Assembly (NCBI RefSeq): GCF_032884065.1
Contig: NC_088871.1
Span: forward strand, 20,968,755 to 21,032,754
Direction: 5' to 3'
DNA: 64,000 nucleotides
Origin: Artemia franciscana
Lineage: Eukaryota; Arthropoda; Branchiopoda; Anostraca; Artemiidae
Shown in pieces: positions 21,439 through 32,579 of the stretch (position 1 is its first letter; each line of letters begins with the position of its first letter). The notes under the pieces were generated by a model. The model searched no databases. It was not told the DNA's origin and saw only the letters and a list, made by a program, of their open reading frames with translations. The translations under genes and the position numbers were made by a program.

Positions 21439-22361
21439 AGTCTCTTCAGCTTTCACTAAATTTTTGTATTTCTTCTTTTTGTCTTTTGATAAATGATGTA
21501 ATTCTTGGATATTTTTTTTTCTCTAAGATAATACTCTAGTGTTAAACCAATCAAGGGTTGACTATAATCATCTAGAAACAAAGAAAGAACTGTATCGAAA
21601 ATAGTAATTGAGATTAATTTCTGCTTGTTGAAATAGACCGTGGAAACGCCTGGAATTCGAGTTTGTTCATTTTTAAATACTTTTTCACTTTTGTCATTAA
21701 AGAAGTTATTTACTGGTTATCTCTAATGGAATAGGCATTTTATTCCCATTATCAGCTAAATTCATTTTCACCCACTTATTCAAATGGTTTGTTGAGCTAA
21801 AACGCTAGTACAATTTTGTCATTGGTATTCTTTCCTGAAGATGAATTAAAAATTGTTCACGGTATCTTTTATAAACGGTACTAAACATAATTTCCTGGAT
21901 CCTTTGTTTTTTCTATGTTGCCAATTTCTGCTTGTTTTGAGAAGGTAGTAATGGTCAAACCCTTCTTGCTTTTGTGGTAAGTTAGGACCTTGGGTCATAT
22001 TGATGCGTAAATGTGACAATATGTTTTGGGTAGCAGTGACTAATTCTGGCTTAGGGCCAAAAAGTATGATTCTTGCTCATTTTAATGTAGATTATTACAT
22101 CTAGTGCCTTTTAAATTTAACAAGAAATAATAATTAAAATAAAATTACAAATAAGCTAATTTTTTTATGTACCCTAACATGATTGCAGCTGTAACTGCAA
22201 CCTAGTAAAAGGTTAAAATAAATAACAAACTCAATTCCATAGTTATTGAAATATTAAGATAAATCATCATTGCTAGATGTCAAAATCACGTATGATGACA
22301 CAACATAGTCATTTTTAACATGATAATAGAACGCAAGCATATTTAAAAAATTATTTCTCTG
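21439..22361 (+). other. Proteasome beta-5 3' UTR and downstream sequence
   Basis: AT-rich sequence follows the stop. A canonical AATAAA occurs at about 22139, which would give a 3' UTR of about 700 nt. It could also be chance in AT-rich DNA. Confidence 0.3.
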
Positions 22362-22465
22362 GGCAGCATACGTGAATACCATATTTAACTGACTTCGAGA
22401 AATCGTGGCAGCATACGTGAATACCATATTTAACTGACTTCGAGAAATCGTGGCAGCATACGTGA
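22362..22465. repeat. 45-bp tandem repeat, 2.3 copies
   Basis: Units begin at 22362, 22407 and 22452. The first two are identical over 45 bp and the third stops after 14 bp. Perfect identity suggests a recent duplication. Confidence 0.95.
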
Positions 22466-22869
22466 GTGCGATTGAATTTCAAAAGCGTGAACTATCACAT
22501 ATGCATTTGCTATTCATCGTCGTTGAATCCGTAATCCAGTCGAAATTGAATGATCTTATTGCGGCTGCAATTCCAAATACCAACGACAACTAGTCTTAAC
22601 ATACATAGCTAATGCAGGAATGGTACAGTACCTATTATCTAAATTATTCTTAACACTAAAATGTTATTTTGAAAGCAAATTAAAGTGGATTCCAAAACTC
22701 CTAAAAGAATGGAGTTGGGTCGAAATGCAAGTTCCCTGTTTTTTACATTCAGGATTCATTTTTAGGAAAGGGGACATGTTTGATCCCAAGATTAGGATAT
22801 TCCTATTAGAACAGTGGCTCGCTTTTTACAGAGTTTTCGGGAAAAACATATCCCCCTGATTAAATATTA

Positions 22870-23165
22870 AGAAAAACAAAGTCTTTTCAATAAAAGTACG
22901 GAGCAAAATTAAAACTTAAACAGCACATAAATCATTCCGTTTATGAGGGGGTTTCCCCCTTTTCAGTCCCTCACTCGTTATGTTAATGTTTTAGTGCTTA
23001 TAAAAAGCATCCTATTCAAATTAAATAACCTTTGTGTTTAAGGAGTTGCTCTTAAAGGATTGGGACAAAAAGTCAAACATAGCGCACTGAGCAAGGGATC
23101 AAGTATTGGGCATTCTCCCTCATATACAGAATAACCTCTCTTTGTTTTGAATCTAGTAACGAACA
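22870..23165. mobile_element. MITE-like element, copy 1
   Basis: The ends are imperfect inverted copies of each other. The left end contains 'aaaagtacggagcaa', then a 'cgtttatgaggggg' block, and the right end has the reverse order. Internal sequence matches copy 2 at 23810-24155 and the copies at 60395-61110. It has no coding capacity. Confidence 0.6.
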
Positions 23166-23809
23166 ATCCAAATGGATTCTGACAGCGTAATTACTCAAAT
23201 ATGACATCATACCTTAGAAAAGCAATTTTCTAAAGATACACGTGTTATATCATCTCTAATCAAAAGAAGCATGTGCTATATCATCTTCTATATGAAGATG
23301 CAGTTTTTGTCAAAAACTGAATAAAATTTTATGGTTTGTTAACTACAGAAGGCATTAGATGCTATTTGGCATCCTGTGAAATGAGCTGTAACAGCTCTCT
23401 ATCATGTCCAGTGCCCCCTAACGGGGCTACATCGTTGTAATTTTTTTTTTTTTGCTTTTTTGACTTTAGCTTTTTAGGGGAAGAGATCTTTGAAAATGAA
23501 TTGGCGCTTGAAAGAGAAAAAACATTCCAAAAGTAGTATTCTAGTAAAGTTTTAAGGTGTCGTCGTTGTGACGTCTAAAGGTTTTAATGACACTTTGCCC
23601 TTCTGAAGTAAATACCACAGACTGTTTACTAAGCTGTTCTCAAAGGGAAGAATCAGCAAGATAATGTAGACCAGGAGGATCGAAGTCTGATAGAACACAG
23701 ACTGCCCTGTTGACCCTCTTTTTTAATCTAACTGGGCAGTTTTTGGCAAATATTTCAAAAGTTTGAGAATGGTATATAAGGAATACAATACAATAGGAAC
23801 TTTACGCGT
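23166..23809. other. Intergenic, nothing recognised
   Basis: AT-rich sequence with no family match. Confidence 0.4.
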
Positions 23810-24155
23810 AATTAAATAAAATAAAAAGGTTTTTTCCATTAAAAGTAAGGAGCAACATTACAACTGAAATGAATCGAAATTATTCTGTATATAATGGTGG
23901 GATGATCCCTTCTCAATACCCCTTTCTTCGCACTAAAGTTTTTATGAACTTTTAAAAAAGATTCTGTCTCCAATTCTACAGCCTTTCTGTTTCAGGAATC
24001 GTTCTTAAAGAGTTGAGACAAGAGGTCAAACTTTAGCGCAAAGAGCGGGATACTGAGGAGGGTACGTCCCTCCTCATATACACAATAATTACTGCTCGTT
24101 TTAAGTTTTAATATTGTTCCTTACTTTTGGCAAAAAAAGCTTTTTTTAATTTAAA
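23810..24155. mobile_element. MITE-like element, copy 2, with long terminal inverted repeats
   Basis: About 75-100 bp at each end are imperfect reverse complements. 'aaaagtaaggagcaac' at 23841 mirrors 'gttccttactttt' ending near 24128, and the 'gtatataat' block at 23880 mirrors 'cctcatatacac' at 24078. The element is non-autonomous. The superfamily is unknown because no target duplication was defined. Confidence 0.7.
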
Positions 24156-24179
24156 TTCTGGTCAATTTTCAAATAAATT

Positions 24180-24840
24180 CCAGGAAATCTGTTCCCCTTC
24201 ATGAAAAATCCTCCCAAAGAAAAATTTCTCTACAGAAAATCCATCCCATGTAAAATTTTTCCGCCGGGAAATCACCCTCGGACAATTCCACCCTCAATGT
24301 GAATTTCCCCCAGAAAACCTCTTGCTTACAATTCCGCCTGAAAAATACCCTTTGGCAGACTTTCATTTGAAGAAAGATTTGTTTCTTATTAATTTCTGAT
24401 CCTTTTTAAGGTCATAGAGGACTCCTCCCTGCGCGGAACATATTTTCCGGATCCCCTCCCCCAATGGGGGATACCCCCCCCCCCAATGTCATCCGTGGAG
24501 AATTTTTCCTGGTGGTAATTCCCCATAAAGAATTTCTCCCGTGGGTAATCCCTCCCACGTAAAAATCTCCTAGAGAATTCCAATTCTGCTGAAAATGCCC
24601 CCAGACTATTCCCTCAAAGCATCTTCGAATGTAAAAGGGGGTTGCCAACAGGAAAGTAAGACAAATAAAACGAATTTATAAGCAAATCCTGGCAAATTCT
24701 TCCCGTGTAACATCTCCCCTGGAAAGTTTGCCCCCGGAAACTTTCATCCCAACGGTAAATTCTCCTCGTAGAAAGTCTCTCCCAGAACATTCTCCCCTTG
24801 AAAAATGCCGGTATAATTCCCTATAACCAATGATATACGT
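24180..24840. repeat. Degenerate short-period array (minus-sense copy)
   Basis: The sequence is built of loosely repeated 15-25-bp blocks of the type 'gaaaattc(c/t)ccc'. Its reverse complement resembles 59520-60340 inside the hAT element, where blocks of the type 'gggagaattttcc' occur. The two loci are therefore two copies of one repeat family in opposite orientation. Confidence 0.6.
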
Positions 24841-25919
24841 AAATAATGGGCAAAATTCATAACTTGTGGTCCTTCCTCCGGTGGCTCTACAATAACCAAA
24901 ATATACTTATTGTGCTTTTCAACTATACTGAACAAAGTAGCTATCTCAAAATTTTGGTCAGACGACTTTTGGGAAAAAAGAGTTGCCCTTCTTCTTCCTT
25001 TTTGGAAGACTTAAAAAGGGCACTAGAACTTTCAATTTCATGGGACCGATAGCGATATCCTAGGATCATTGATCATTGGTTCGATGCGAAAAAAAGCGAG
25101 TAAACATGCTTTGGTGATCTTTCTTTCGGTAAAAAAAAAAATGCAACATTCCACATTTTTGCACATATAAGCTACGACCTCCTACAGTAGGGTTATCTGA
25201 TACGCTAAATCAGAAAGTGTGATTTTCTTTAAGAATCTTGTACATTTAAGAGGGTGTTTCACCCCTTTTGAAAATCTGGCAGGCTTTCTCAGGCTCATAG
25301 CCTTTGATGGGTAACACTGAGCTTGATGGCTATTATATATTTAGAATCAGTATAATAAGCCAAATCTTTTGATACAGCTATTGACATCAAAATTCCATTT
25401 TTTAGAGTTTTGGTTACTATTGAGCCGCGTCACTCCTTACTTACACTTCATTGCTACCAACTGTTTGACAGCGATGATATGTAATATGTATTTATATTTC
25501 TAAAGCCTAGTATCTTAGATATTCAAAGCTACAAGAAGCAGTTATTTCTAATTTGGTTCTCATCAGTGTTTCTAGATCTCTTGTTAAAAATTGCGCCACC
25601 ATAAAACTGAAAATGCACTGGAAACGCCATTTTCCTAGTGAAAATGTGCCGAACGAATGATTCTCTCCCCCCAAAAAGAACGCGTCGATTTGAAAAATTC
25701 AATGGGTAGCCGCCTCAAAAAAAGTGCCCAAATGACGCAAAATTACCTACCTTACCTACCTTAATAAAAACCTACCTTTCTGCAATCGGTAGCCATAATG
25801 AGATTGTTTCTAACATATGCAACCCAAAAATTCTTGCAAATACTGTTGGAATCATTATTCACTCGTTCATATCTTGGGAATCCAATATTAGTCCTTATCT
25901 AGACTGCAAGATTATGGGT
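24841..25919. other. Repeat-like intergenic sequence, unclassified
   Basis: The block at 25350-25480 includes a 'gagccgcgtcactccttac' run related to the ends of the MITE-like family ('gtaaggag'). No element could be delimited and no gene is visible. Confidence 0.35.
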
Positions 25920-26301
25920 AATAAGGCAATAAAAACATCTTGTCGCCATCTTCAGTCTGCCCATGGCTCCAATTTATTTCTATTTTTCTTCCCCATTTGA
26001 CATTGTTTTCTTTTTCGTTTCCAACCACAAACAAAATAAGGACGGTTCTGGAGCCCATATGTAAAGCAAGAAAAACCGATTATTAAGGCTTAATATTTTA
26101 AAAGGGTATATATAAGGTAAAAAAGCATCTTATCGCCATCTTTAGATTGCCCATGGCTCCAATTTATTTCTATTTTTCTTAACCATATGACATTGTTTTC
26201 TTTTTCGTTTCCAACCACAAACAAAATAAGGACGCTTCTGGAGCCCATATGTAAAGCAAGAAAAACCGATTATTAAGGCTTAATATTTTAAAAGGGTATT
26301 A
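25920..26301. repeat. 191-bp tandem duplication
   Basis: Two copies of a unit with a 'cgccatctt(c/t)ag' start and a 'gcttaatattttaaaaggg' end lie 191 bp apart and differ at only a few positions. Part of the unit's end (26250-26360) recurs at 26517-26625 with more divergence, so three related segments are present. Confidence 0.9.
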
Positions 26302-26629
26302 TATAAATAATAAAAAGACTTTACTATTCTAAAAAGGACACTTATTTGTCAAAACTTTTCTTTTTGGTGAAGCTTTTCATTAAAAAAGTCATAGACGTCA
26401 TCGACGACGTCAGTAAATATATAGTAGACGCATCAATTCATATCAAAAAGCCTGTGTTTTGGCTTGCTTCTCCCGTTTCTCATTCATTCCACCAGCGAAG
26501 GTTTCATAAGATCCGTGAAGCAAGAAAAACCGATTACTGAGTCTTAATATTTTAAAAGGGCGTATTAAATAATAAAGATACTTTACTGTTTTAAAAGGAC
26601 AATTATTTTGTCAAAAATTTCCCTTGCTT

Positions 26630-27329
26630 GGACTTTTCATAAGGAAAGTTACAGAACGAATAAATGTCATGGAAGTCGATGATGTCAAAAACACGTTATA
26701 GACTTATCAACTCCTTAAACCAATTATCTTAATTCAAAGTAATAAATTTTGTATATGTTGCTTCGAATTAAGCCACCAGCAAACAAATATTACCCTCAGC
26801 AAAGGTTTCATGAGATGTTTGAAGTGAGTAAAATCGGTTTTTCTTTTAACACATGTTACGACGTAAGCCGTTTTCGCTATGAACGCCACCTTTAGAAACG
26901 GGAAGCTTCCTATATTACCGAAATCTAAACTTACCGGGCTGTCACTTGGTAGAGTAACTACTAGACCTACTTTTACTTTTTTTTTTCTTCTTTATCGTTC
27001 CATCTTAATCTCCAATTGTTACTGTCCAATTTTTATTTGTCAAAAATACCATACGGCTGCGACCTTATCTGAACGGCTGGTATTTTTTCTTTTTCGTTAT
27101 TTCTACTATTTTCTCGTTTAACTTCCCATTCATTTTATGTGATTCTGCAAAAGTACATGTTTTTTTGCACTAATTAGGCTAACCCGAGTGGTCATTTCAC
27201 CCGGCTGGTTTTTCTTCACTACCATTCTCTCGGTCTTAATAGTTGCGATTAGGCTATTCTATGAGGGGTTTTGTTTTCCTTTGGAACCTTTGCTCCTTAA
27301 GTTTTAGTTAAGTTCTTTAAGTTTGTGTA
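26630..27329. other. Intergenic, nothing recognised
   Basis: Short frames lack motifs. Confidence 0.4.
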
Positions 27330-27500
27330 AATTGGAGACAGTCAACCATGTAATGGCTACCTTTATTACAGTTAAAACAATTTATTTCCAAATGTTCCTG
27401 TATTTCACTACACCTTTTGGATTCTTTAACTGGGCAACTGGAGCCAATTTTCTTCATTACAAAAAATAGCAACATCTTTTCTGTCACAATATTGAAGCAG
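27330..27500 (-). pseudogene. Fragment with a CCHC zinc knuckle, LINE ORF1-like
   Basis: The minus strand encodes a C-P-V-K-E-S block and then a C-x2-C-x4-H-x4-C knuckle (CFNCNKGSHYMVDC), followed by a stop. The CPVK block resembles the CPVRK block in the adjacent ORF1 remnant, suggesting a second, related piece or a shifted continuation. Confidence 0.5.
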
Positions 27501-27559
27501 TAATTCCCCTTTCTCTCTCATGATTGAACATGCATTCTAGGATAATATTGTGAACTGCA

Positions 27560-29256
27560 TTAAGGACAAGTTCTGTTTTCCAAGGTGCTACTTGTTTCGC
27601 AAACCAATTTTTCATCATTGCGGTCAAGTTTTCCAAACTTCATTAGCTCAACCAATTCACACAGTTTATCTACCTTTTCATTCGATGGCAAGTTTTCAAT
27701 AGTCAGCATTCCCGGGGTTATAAGCACCCCAATCACTAACTTCTTTGCCGTCATTTGTTGCAACTCTGCTGCAGTGTTACTGATTATTCTTTTCTCAGGG
27801 TTCAGGTTATTCTGGACTTCATGAGCATAACTTCTAAATGTTGTCCTTGCTCTCTTAAATCCCATGCCATACTTTTCTGCCACTTCTAGTACTTGTTGAT
27901 TCTCCTTTCTTACTGGGCATACTGATGAAGTAGATGAATTGTTTTGTTTACAATTGGCGCACCTGTATCTGCTGGCACGCTCGTTTACACATTCCTGTTT
28001 CAAATGGCAATCCCGGCTTTGATGATTTTGGGCACATCTGAGGCATATCTCCTTTGATTTACAGTCTTACTGAATATGCCAATATTTCTGGCATTTGTAG
28101 CAATGCATCACCTTCCTATGGTAGGGTAAAAACATTTCTGTTTCTACCGCAGCACCACACACTTGCTGGGGTAATAATTGATTCGAAAACCGCCATTACT
28201 GACAGGCTGTCTTCAAGTTTTTTTAGATCCTGGTTATACCTCGGCATCCTTATCACTTCTTTTACAGCCACAGCAGATTGGATACTTTCCTCAATTTGTA
28301 CAATTGATAAATATAAAGGGATTCCTTTCATCACACCTCTTGATACATGTTCTTTCCTTAAGACTGTTACTTCTACGTTGTTCACAGTTTTGATTTCCAA
28401 TGCTGATTTCATCCCGCTCTCATCTTTTAAATACAAGTAAATAGTGCTCCCTTCACGATTTATTTCAGACTCAAATCTGCCATTAATTTTTTCCTTGACA
28501 AAATGCAAAGCTCGTATTCATTTGAGAACTTGGCATTTATATCTACTGCTTTGATCATGGCACTTCCATGTATAATTTCTTTTTCAGGTGTGTCCAATAC
28601 TGGGATCTGGATATTTGAAATATTTCTCCTATCTTTTGCAAGTGACAGGCCTTCTGGTCTGGTCTTTGGTGAATAAATTGTCTCTTTGGTGCTCCACTTT
28701 CAATCTGAATACTTTCATTACTTAAGGCGAGGTCACTCTCCTTTTCAAGTTATTCTCTTTTCCTCTTGAGCATAGTCATTCCCCCACTCTTGGATTTACC
28801 ATAGCCATTTCATCAGATTCAAAGTTTGTGTCAGGTGGAAAATGGTTAATACCATCTAACACATCCTTCCACTTCAACTTCATTATATCTGTTACTCACT
28901 GTGCAAGCATACTGTGCCTGGTTCAGCACTGGTGCTCGATTACTATACACTTGTTGTCCATATAGTTGTGGCATAACTTGGCCTGATTCAAGTCCATCAT
29001 TTGTGTTATTCACCGTGAACATATACTGCTGTGATGGGTTGGATGTTGGGGTATATACTTGTCCATAAACATCTGGTATAACTGCCGGAAAGATGACTTT
29101 TTGTATACCACTAGACATATTCCACTGCATTTGCATCATCTGTGGTCCTGGGCCCCCATTTACGGACCCCTGCATGGGACTATGTACCACTGAATACTGT
29201 CCATCACTAGTAGGATCTATTGTATCCCCAGCTGGGGAACCAGTTTGACTGTTCAT
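27560..29256 (-). pseudogene. LINE ORF1 (gag-like) with CCHC zinc knuckles, broken
   Basis: Three minus-strand segments follow one another. The first (29256-28846) is a Gln/Pro/Gly-rich N-terminal region starting at an ATG. The second (28508-28116) is a gag-like domain with a V-x-x-V-x-V-x-R-x-x-x-S-R-G-V-x-K-G-I-P core, like that of Jockey/I-type ORF1 proteins. The third is a zinc-knuckle region: CYKCQKYWHIQ-stop-DC near 28080, CLRCAQNHQSRDC near 28025, and a degenerate CANCKQNN knuckle near 27945 in which His is Asn. Frameshifts near 28100 and between 28508 and 28846, plus a stop, break the gene. It would bind element RNA if intact. Confidence 0.75.
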
Positions 29257-29599
29257 GATACCACTAGTCTCCAGTTCACAAAATCATTTATTCCAGAATA
29301 TTCTCGAACAGACTTCATGCACCGCAAAGAAGTTTTTAGTTAAAAACCTTTTTCACAAGAAGTACGTGCTATGAATCAATTTCTCTGTGAGTCCATATCT
29401 CTGTCGAGCCCACAGAGTGAGCCAAAAGGAAAAGGGCTAAATAGTACCGACTGAAAAGCCCGTCTGCTGAATAAGAAGAAGAAGGGTCGATGAAAAAGTG
29501 CTGATTGACTTTGGTTATTTATGTATCGTTGACGTTAACTCCCCTCTTGCTGTTCAGCCTAGAGGACGTTCTATGGCAAGTCGATTCTCACTTCTTAAT

Positions 29600-29960
29600 A
29601 AATAGTTGGAGGAAATCTTCTTTCCTGAAACTGTAGTTCAAATGTCCTTTAATCTTGCAGTTCTTGTCAGAAAATGTATGACAAGACTAACTATCATACA
29701 ATTTTCTTCTTCACTATCAAATCCTCCTAATAACATATATAGGCTCGGCTGAACTTTCTTCTGTCTGAAAAATTCGGTTATTTCACGTCTCTCTTGTTCG
29801 CTTTCACGGCACATTATCATCATGTGCTCTATAGTTTCTGATGCACCACACTTAGGACATTCCTCACTCTGTCCCAAAAATTTTGCTTTGTAACAACCAA
29901 TTCCAGCATGGTGTGATCGGAGTCGAAACAGTTTCTTCTCTTCATATCTATTTATGTATA
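29600..29960 (-). pseudogene. C-terminal end of a LINE ORF2
   Basis: The minus strand reads through an RLRSHHAGIGCYKAKF block (29950-29880) and then a CPKCG-x6-EH-x4-C cluster (29860-29810), the zinc-binding tail of I/Jockey/R1-type ORF2 proteins. It ends at a stop near 29638. Only the end of ORF2 is present. It is followed, in the same orientation and about 380 bp further on, by the ORF1 remnant at 29256. Confidence 0.72.
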
Positions 29961-30712
29961 GGTTATTTATGTATCTTTGATGTTTATTTATGTATCTTTT
30001 GCCTCTATATTAACTGTTATGTATATTAATAACAAGCAAAAATTATTCTAAGAACCGCAAATAATAAGTAAAAAAATATCATTGCATGATAATTCGTTGT
30101 TTTGACCTAATTTGAGACGAAAATGAAAAACTCAGCTCATTGATATTTTGATATTTTCTTCTGTTGTAGAAGGAAATTGTTTTGAATAATTTTAAATTCT
30201 TCGGGCATGGAATAGTCTGAGCATTATATTAAGGTAAATTATGTAATGTCAGAAGTTTCTGTTTCGCTTCCATGTTGCTCTTATGTAGGATTTATATATG
30301 AAGAACTTAGTCTTGCTTTTTAATTTATGCTGGAAAGGGCCTTTATAGGCTAGTCTGAGCATAGCAAGATGTGTACTCTTCAGAGTGAACAGCTAGGCCA
30401 GATATGTCAAGTGAAGATTTAGTATAAGACAAGAATAGGGTAAAGAATACACTGTTAGATCTTCTATTGCATAATGCTCGTAAAACATAGGCCAAGGGTA
30501 AAATTTGGTATCAGTTTTATTAGAATTCTAGCCTATCCTGAATCAAATATAACATTAATTTGCATCTGAAATTAACTTTACCCCCTCTCCCAGTGTTTTG
30601 ATTTGCATGGGGTGGGGGCCAACTGCCCCTCCCAGACCTCAGTTTGCCCCCTTCCTCCAAACCCCAGTTTACCTCAAGCTGAAATTTAGCTTCTCCAAAA
30701 GCTTGAATAATT
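29961..30712. other. Intergenic, nothing recognised
   Basis: AT-rich sequence with a C-rich stretch at 30585-30660. Confidence 0.4.
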
Positions 30713-30740
30713 CAACCATCCACAGAAATGTGGATGGTTG
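30713..30740. other. Perfect 12-bp hairpin with GAAA tetraloop
   Basis: Bases 30713-30724 pair perfectly with 30729-30740 around the loop GAAA (30725-30728). No adjacent T run or gene gives it an obvious role. Confidence 0.85.
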
Positions 30741-31063
30741 GGTCATTGTCTTTTAGTGCATCCTTACCTTTTTGTTACTATGTGGCTCATTTTTCATTAT
30801 AGGCTAGTTTTCACTTGATTTAGGCAAATTTGCACCAACTTTGTCCCTAAAATAACATCACTAGGGATTTGTCTTATTCAGTGGTTTGTCTTTTCTGGGT
30901 AAAATATGTCAGACCAATGAAAGTAGTACCATTGTATTCCTTACCCTGTTTTATGCAAGTTCCAAATATCATGGCTGCTTTTCTGACAATATAGTTTTCA
31001 GAAATTTTCGTAACCATTTTGTAATGGGCTAATGACAAAATGGCACTCTTAGAGCTCAAAATA

Positions 31064-31706
31064 AAATTTGGGTAAAATTCTAGTTAATTGACTTCTTGCT
31101 ATCTCAGAAAGGGTTTAGGTTAGGAAAATGAAATTTTCAGGGATGAATCTACAGACTAAAGTATGTCCCAGGAAGGTATTTTGAAGCAACTAACTCCACT
31201 CCTTCTCCCTCTGGAGGGCCCTGACTGTTGATGACCTTTAAAAATATGTGTTTTATAAAAGTGAAACCTTGCAAAATAGATCTTCTGCTTAATTGAAGTA
31301 CAACAAAATTGTTTTCAGCTTCATAACTTTGCTCAATTCCATTTTATAAGGTTTTAAAGATATGAAAATACATTTCCTAAATTTTGAAAAAAACATTGAT
31401 ATGGCTCAAAATTCTACTCAAATAACAGGAATTGCATTTTCAGAACTAAAGGAAGAGAAAAAGCAACTAGTAACTGAAAATTAAGGTAAAATGTTGTTTT
31501 GTCAAAATTTCAATTGGTATAGACCTGTCATGTAGGCAAATTTCAGGGCCCTCTAGAGGGAGAAGGAGGGGAGGTGGGTACTTTAAAATACCTTCCCAGA
31601 ATATACTTTAGCCTATAGATCCATCCCTGAAAGTTTCATTTTCCTAACCTAAACCCTTTCCAAGATAGCAAGAAGTCAATTAACTAGAATTTTACCAAAA
31701 TTTGCA
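31064..31706. mobile_element. Foldback element with about 150-bp inverted arms
   Basis: The left arm (31064-31215) is the reverse complement of the right arm (31545-31706) with few mismatches. Both contain 'ggtaaaattctagttaattgacttc' on the appropriate strand, of which the first 20 bases are nearly identical in all copies. The 330-bp centre plus right arm match 1-360 at the window start. There is no open frame. It is a non-autonomous dispersed repeat. Confidence 0.85.
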
Positions 31707-32579
31707 AATGAAGTGATTAGTAGTTTTAGTAAGAACACAGAAAGATGTATCAAGTAGTGTGTTCACATTTGACCTAGCTAAGAAATTGGCAAACCCAAAA
31801 TTATAGTTTTCTGATTTTTTTAGGCTTGTCATTATCATTTGTGCTTATTTTTCATCAACAGCTGGTTCATCATACCAAATAAAGTCAGTTGGAAAAACAA
31901 ACAAAATGAATGAAATTTGTTACCCATTTTTAACAGATTACTAATGGTGTAAAAATATAAAAAGGAGAAAGAAAATAAAGAAGCATAATGAAACATAAAA
32001 CAAATAACACAAAAATATACAACAAAATAATGTAATTCAAAAAACACATAAACATAACATAGAAAATAACACAATAAGTACAGATATCTTGACAGTACAA
32101 TCATGCTAAAACACATCTGTCACCCAGAGTCTTGGCACATATTAAAGTTCCTCCCATAATCTTAGTTTAAGCAATTCATTGTATATTTCTCAGTTGCTCA
32201 ATCAACTTTGAAAAATGGTACAAACCTGCATTGTTTATGATTACAATAGCAGGAAGAAAGGGGATGATCCAGCAAATTTGTTTACTACTGCCTCATCTCA
32301 AGTTCTACTTGACTGAGTGGCAGATCCAGGATTTCTAAAAGGGGAGTTAGGATTAAATTTTTTGCATTTACAGAAATTTCTAGTAATAACTACTGATCAA
32401 TGCTGTAACAGGGAAATAGCCAGAATTTCATAAATAGTGGGAAAAGGATCTACAAAGTGGCAGAACTATATGAAATTTGCCACAAAATGTTTTACCACAA
32501 AGAGGCAATCTATTAGTTTTAGCACAGATCATCTATTAGGTTTCACAATAATCTATGGTTTTAGATAGCAGTATTGCAC
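31707..32579. other. Intergenic, nothing recognised
   Basis: An A-rich tract at 31890-32100 gives a spurious Phe/Tyr-rich frame on the minus strand. Confidence 0.4.

Noticed and set aside
22362..22465. Direct repeats considered as a CRISPR array
   Set aside because: The units are contiguous without spacers and the DNA is eukaryotic.
24389..24648. Two overlapping minus-strand frames with RG-rich peptides
   Set aside because: They lie in a degenerate short-period repeat; the reading is a product of its G/A blocks.
31835..32116. 93-codon minus-strand hydrophobic frame
   Set aside because: It falls in an A-rich low-complexity tract and has no motifs.
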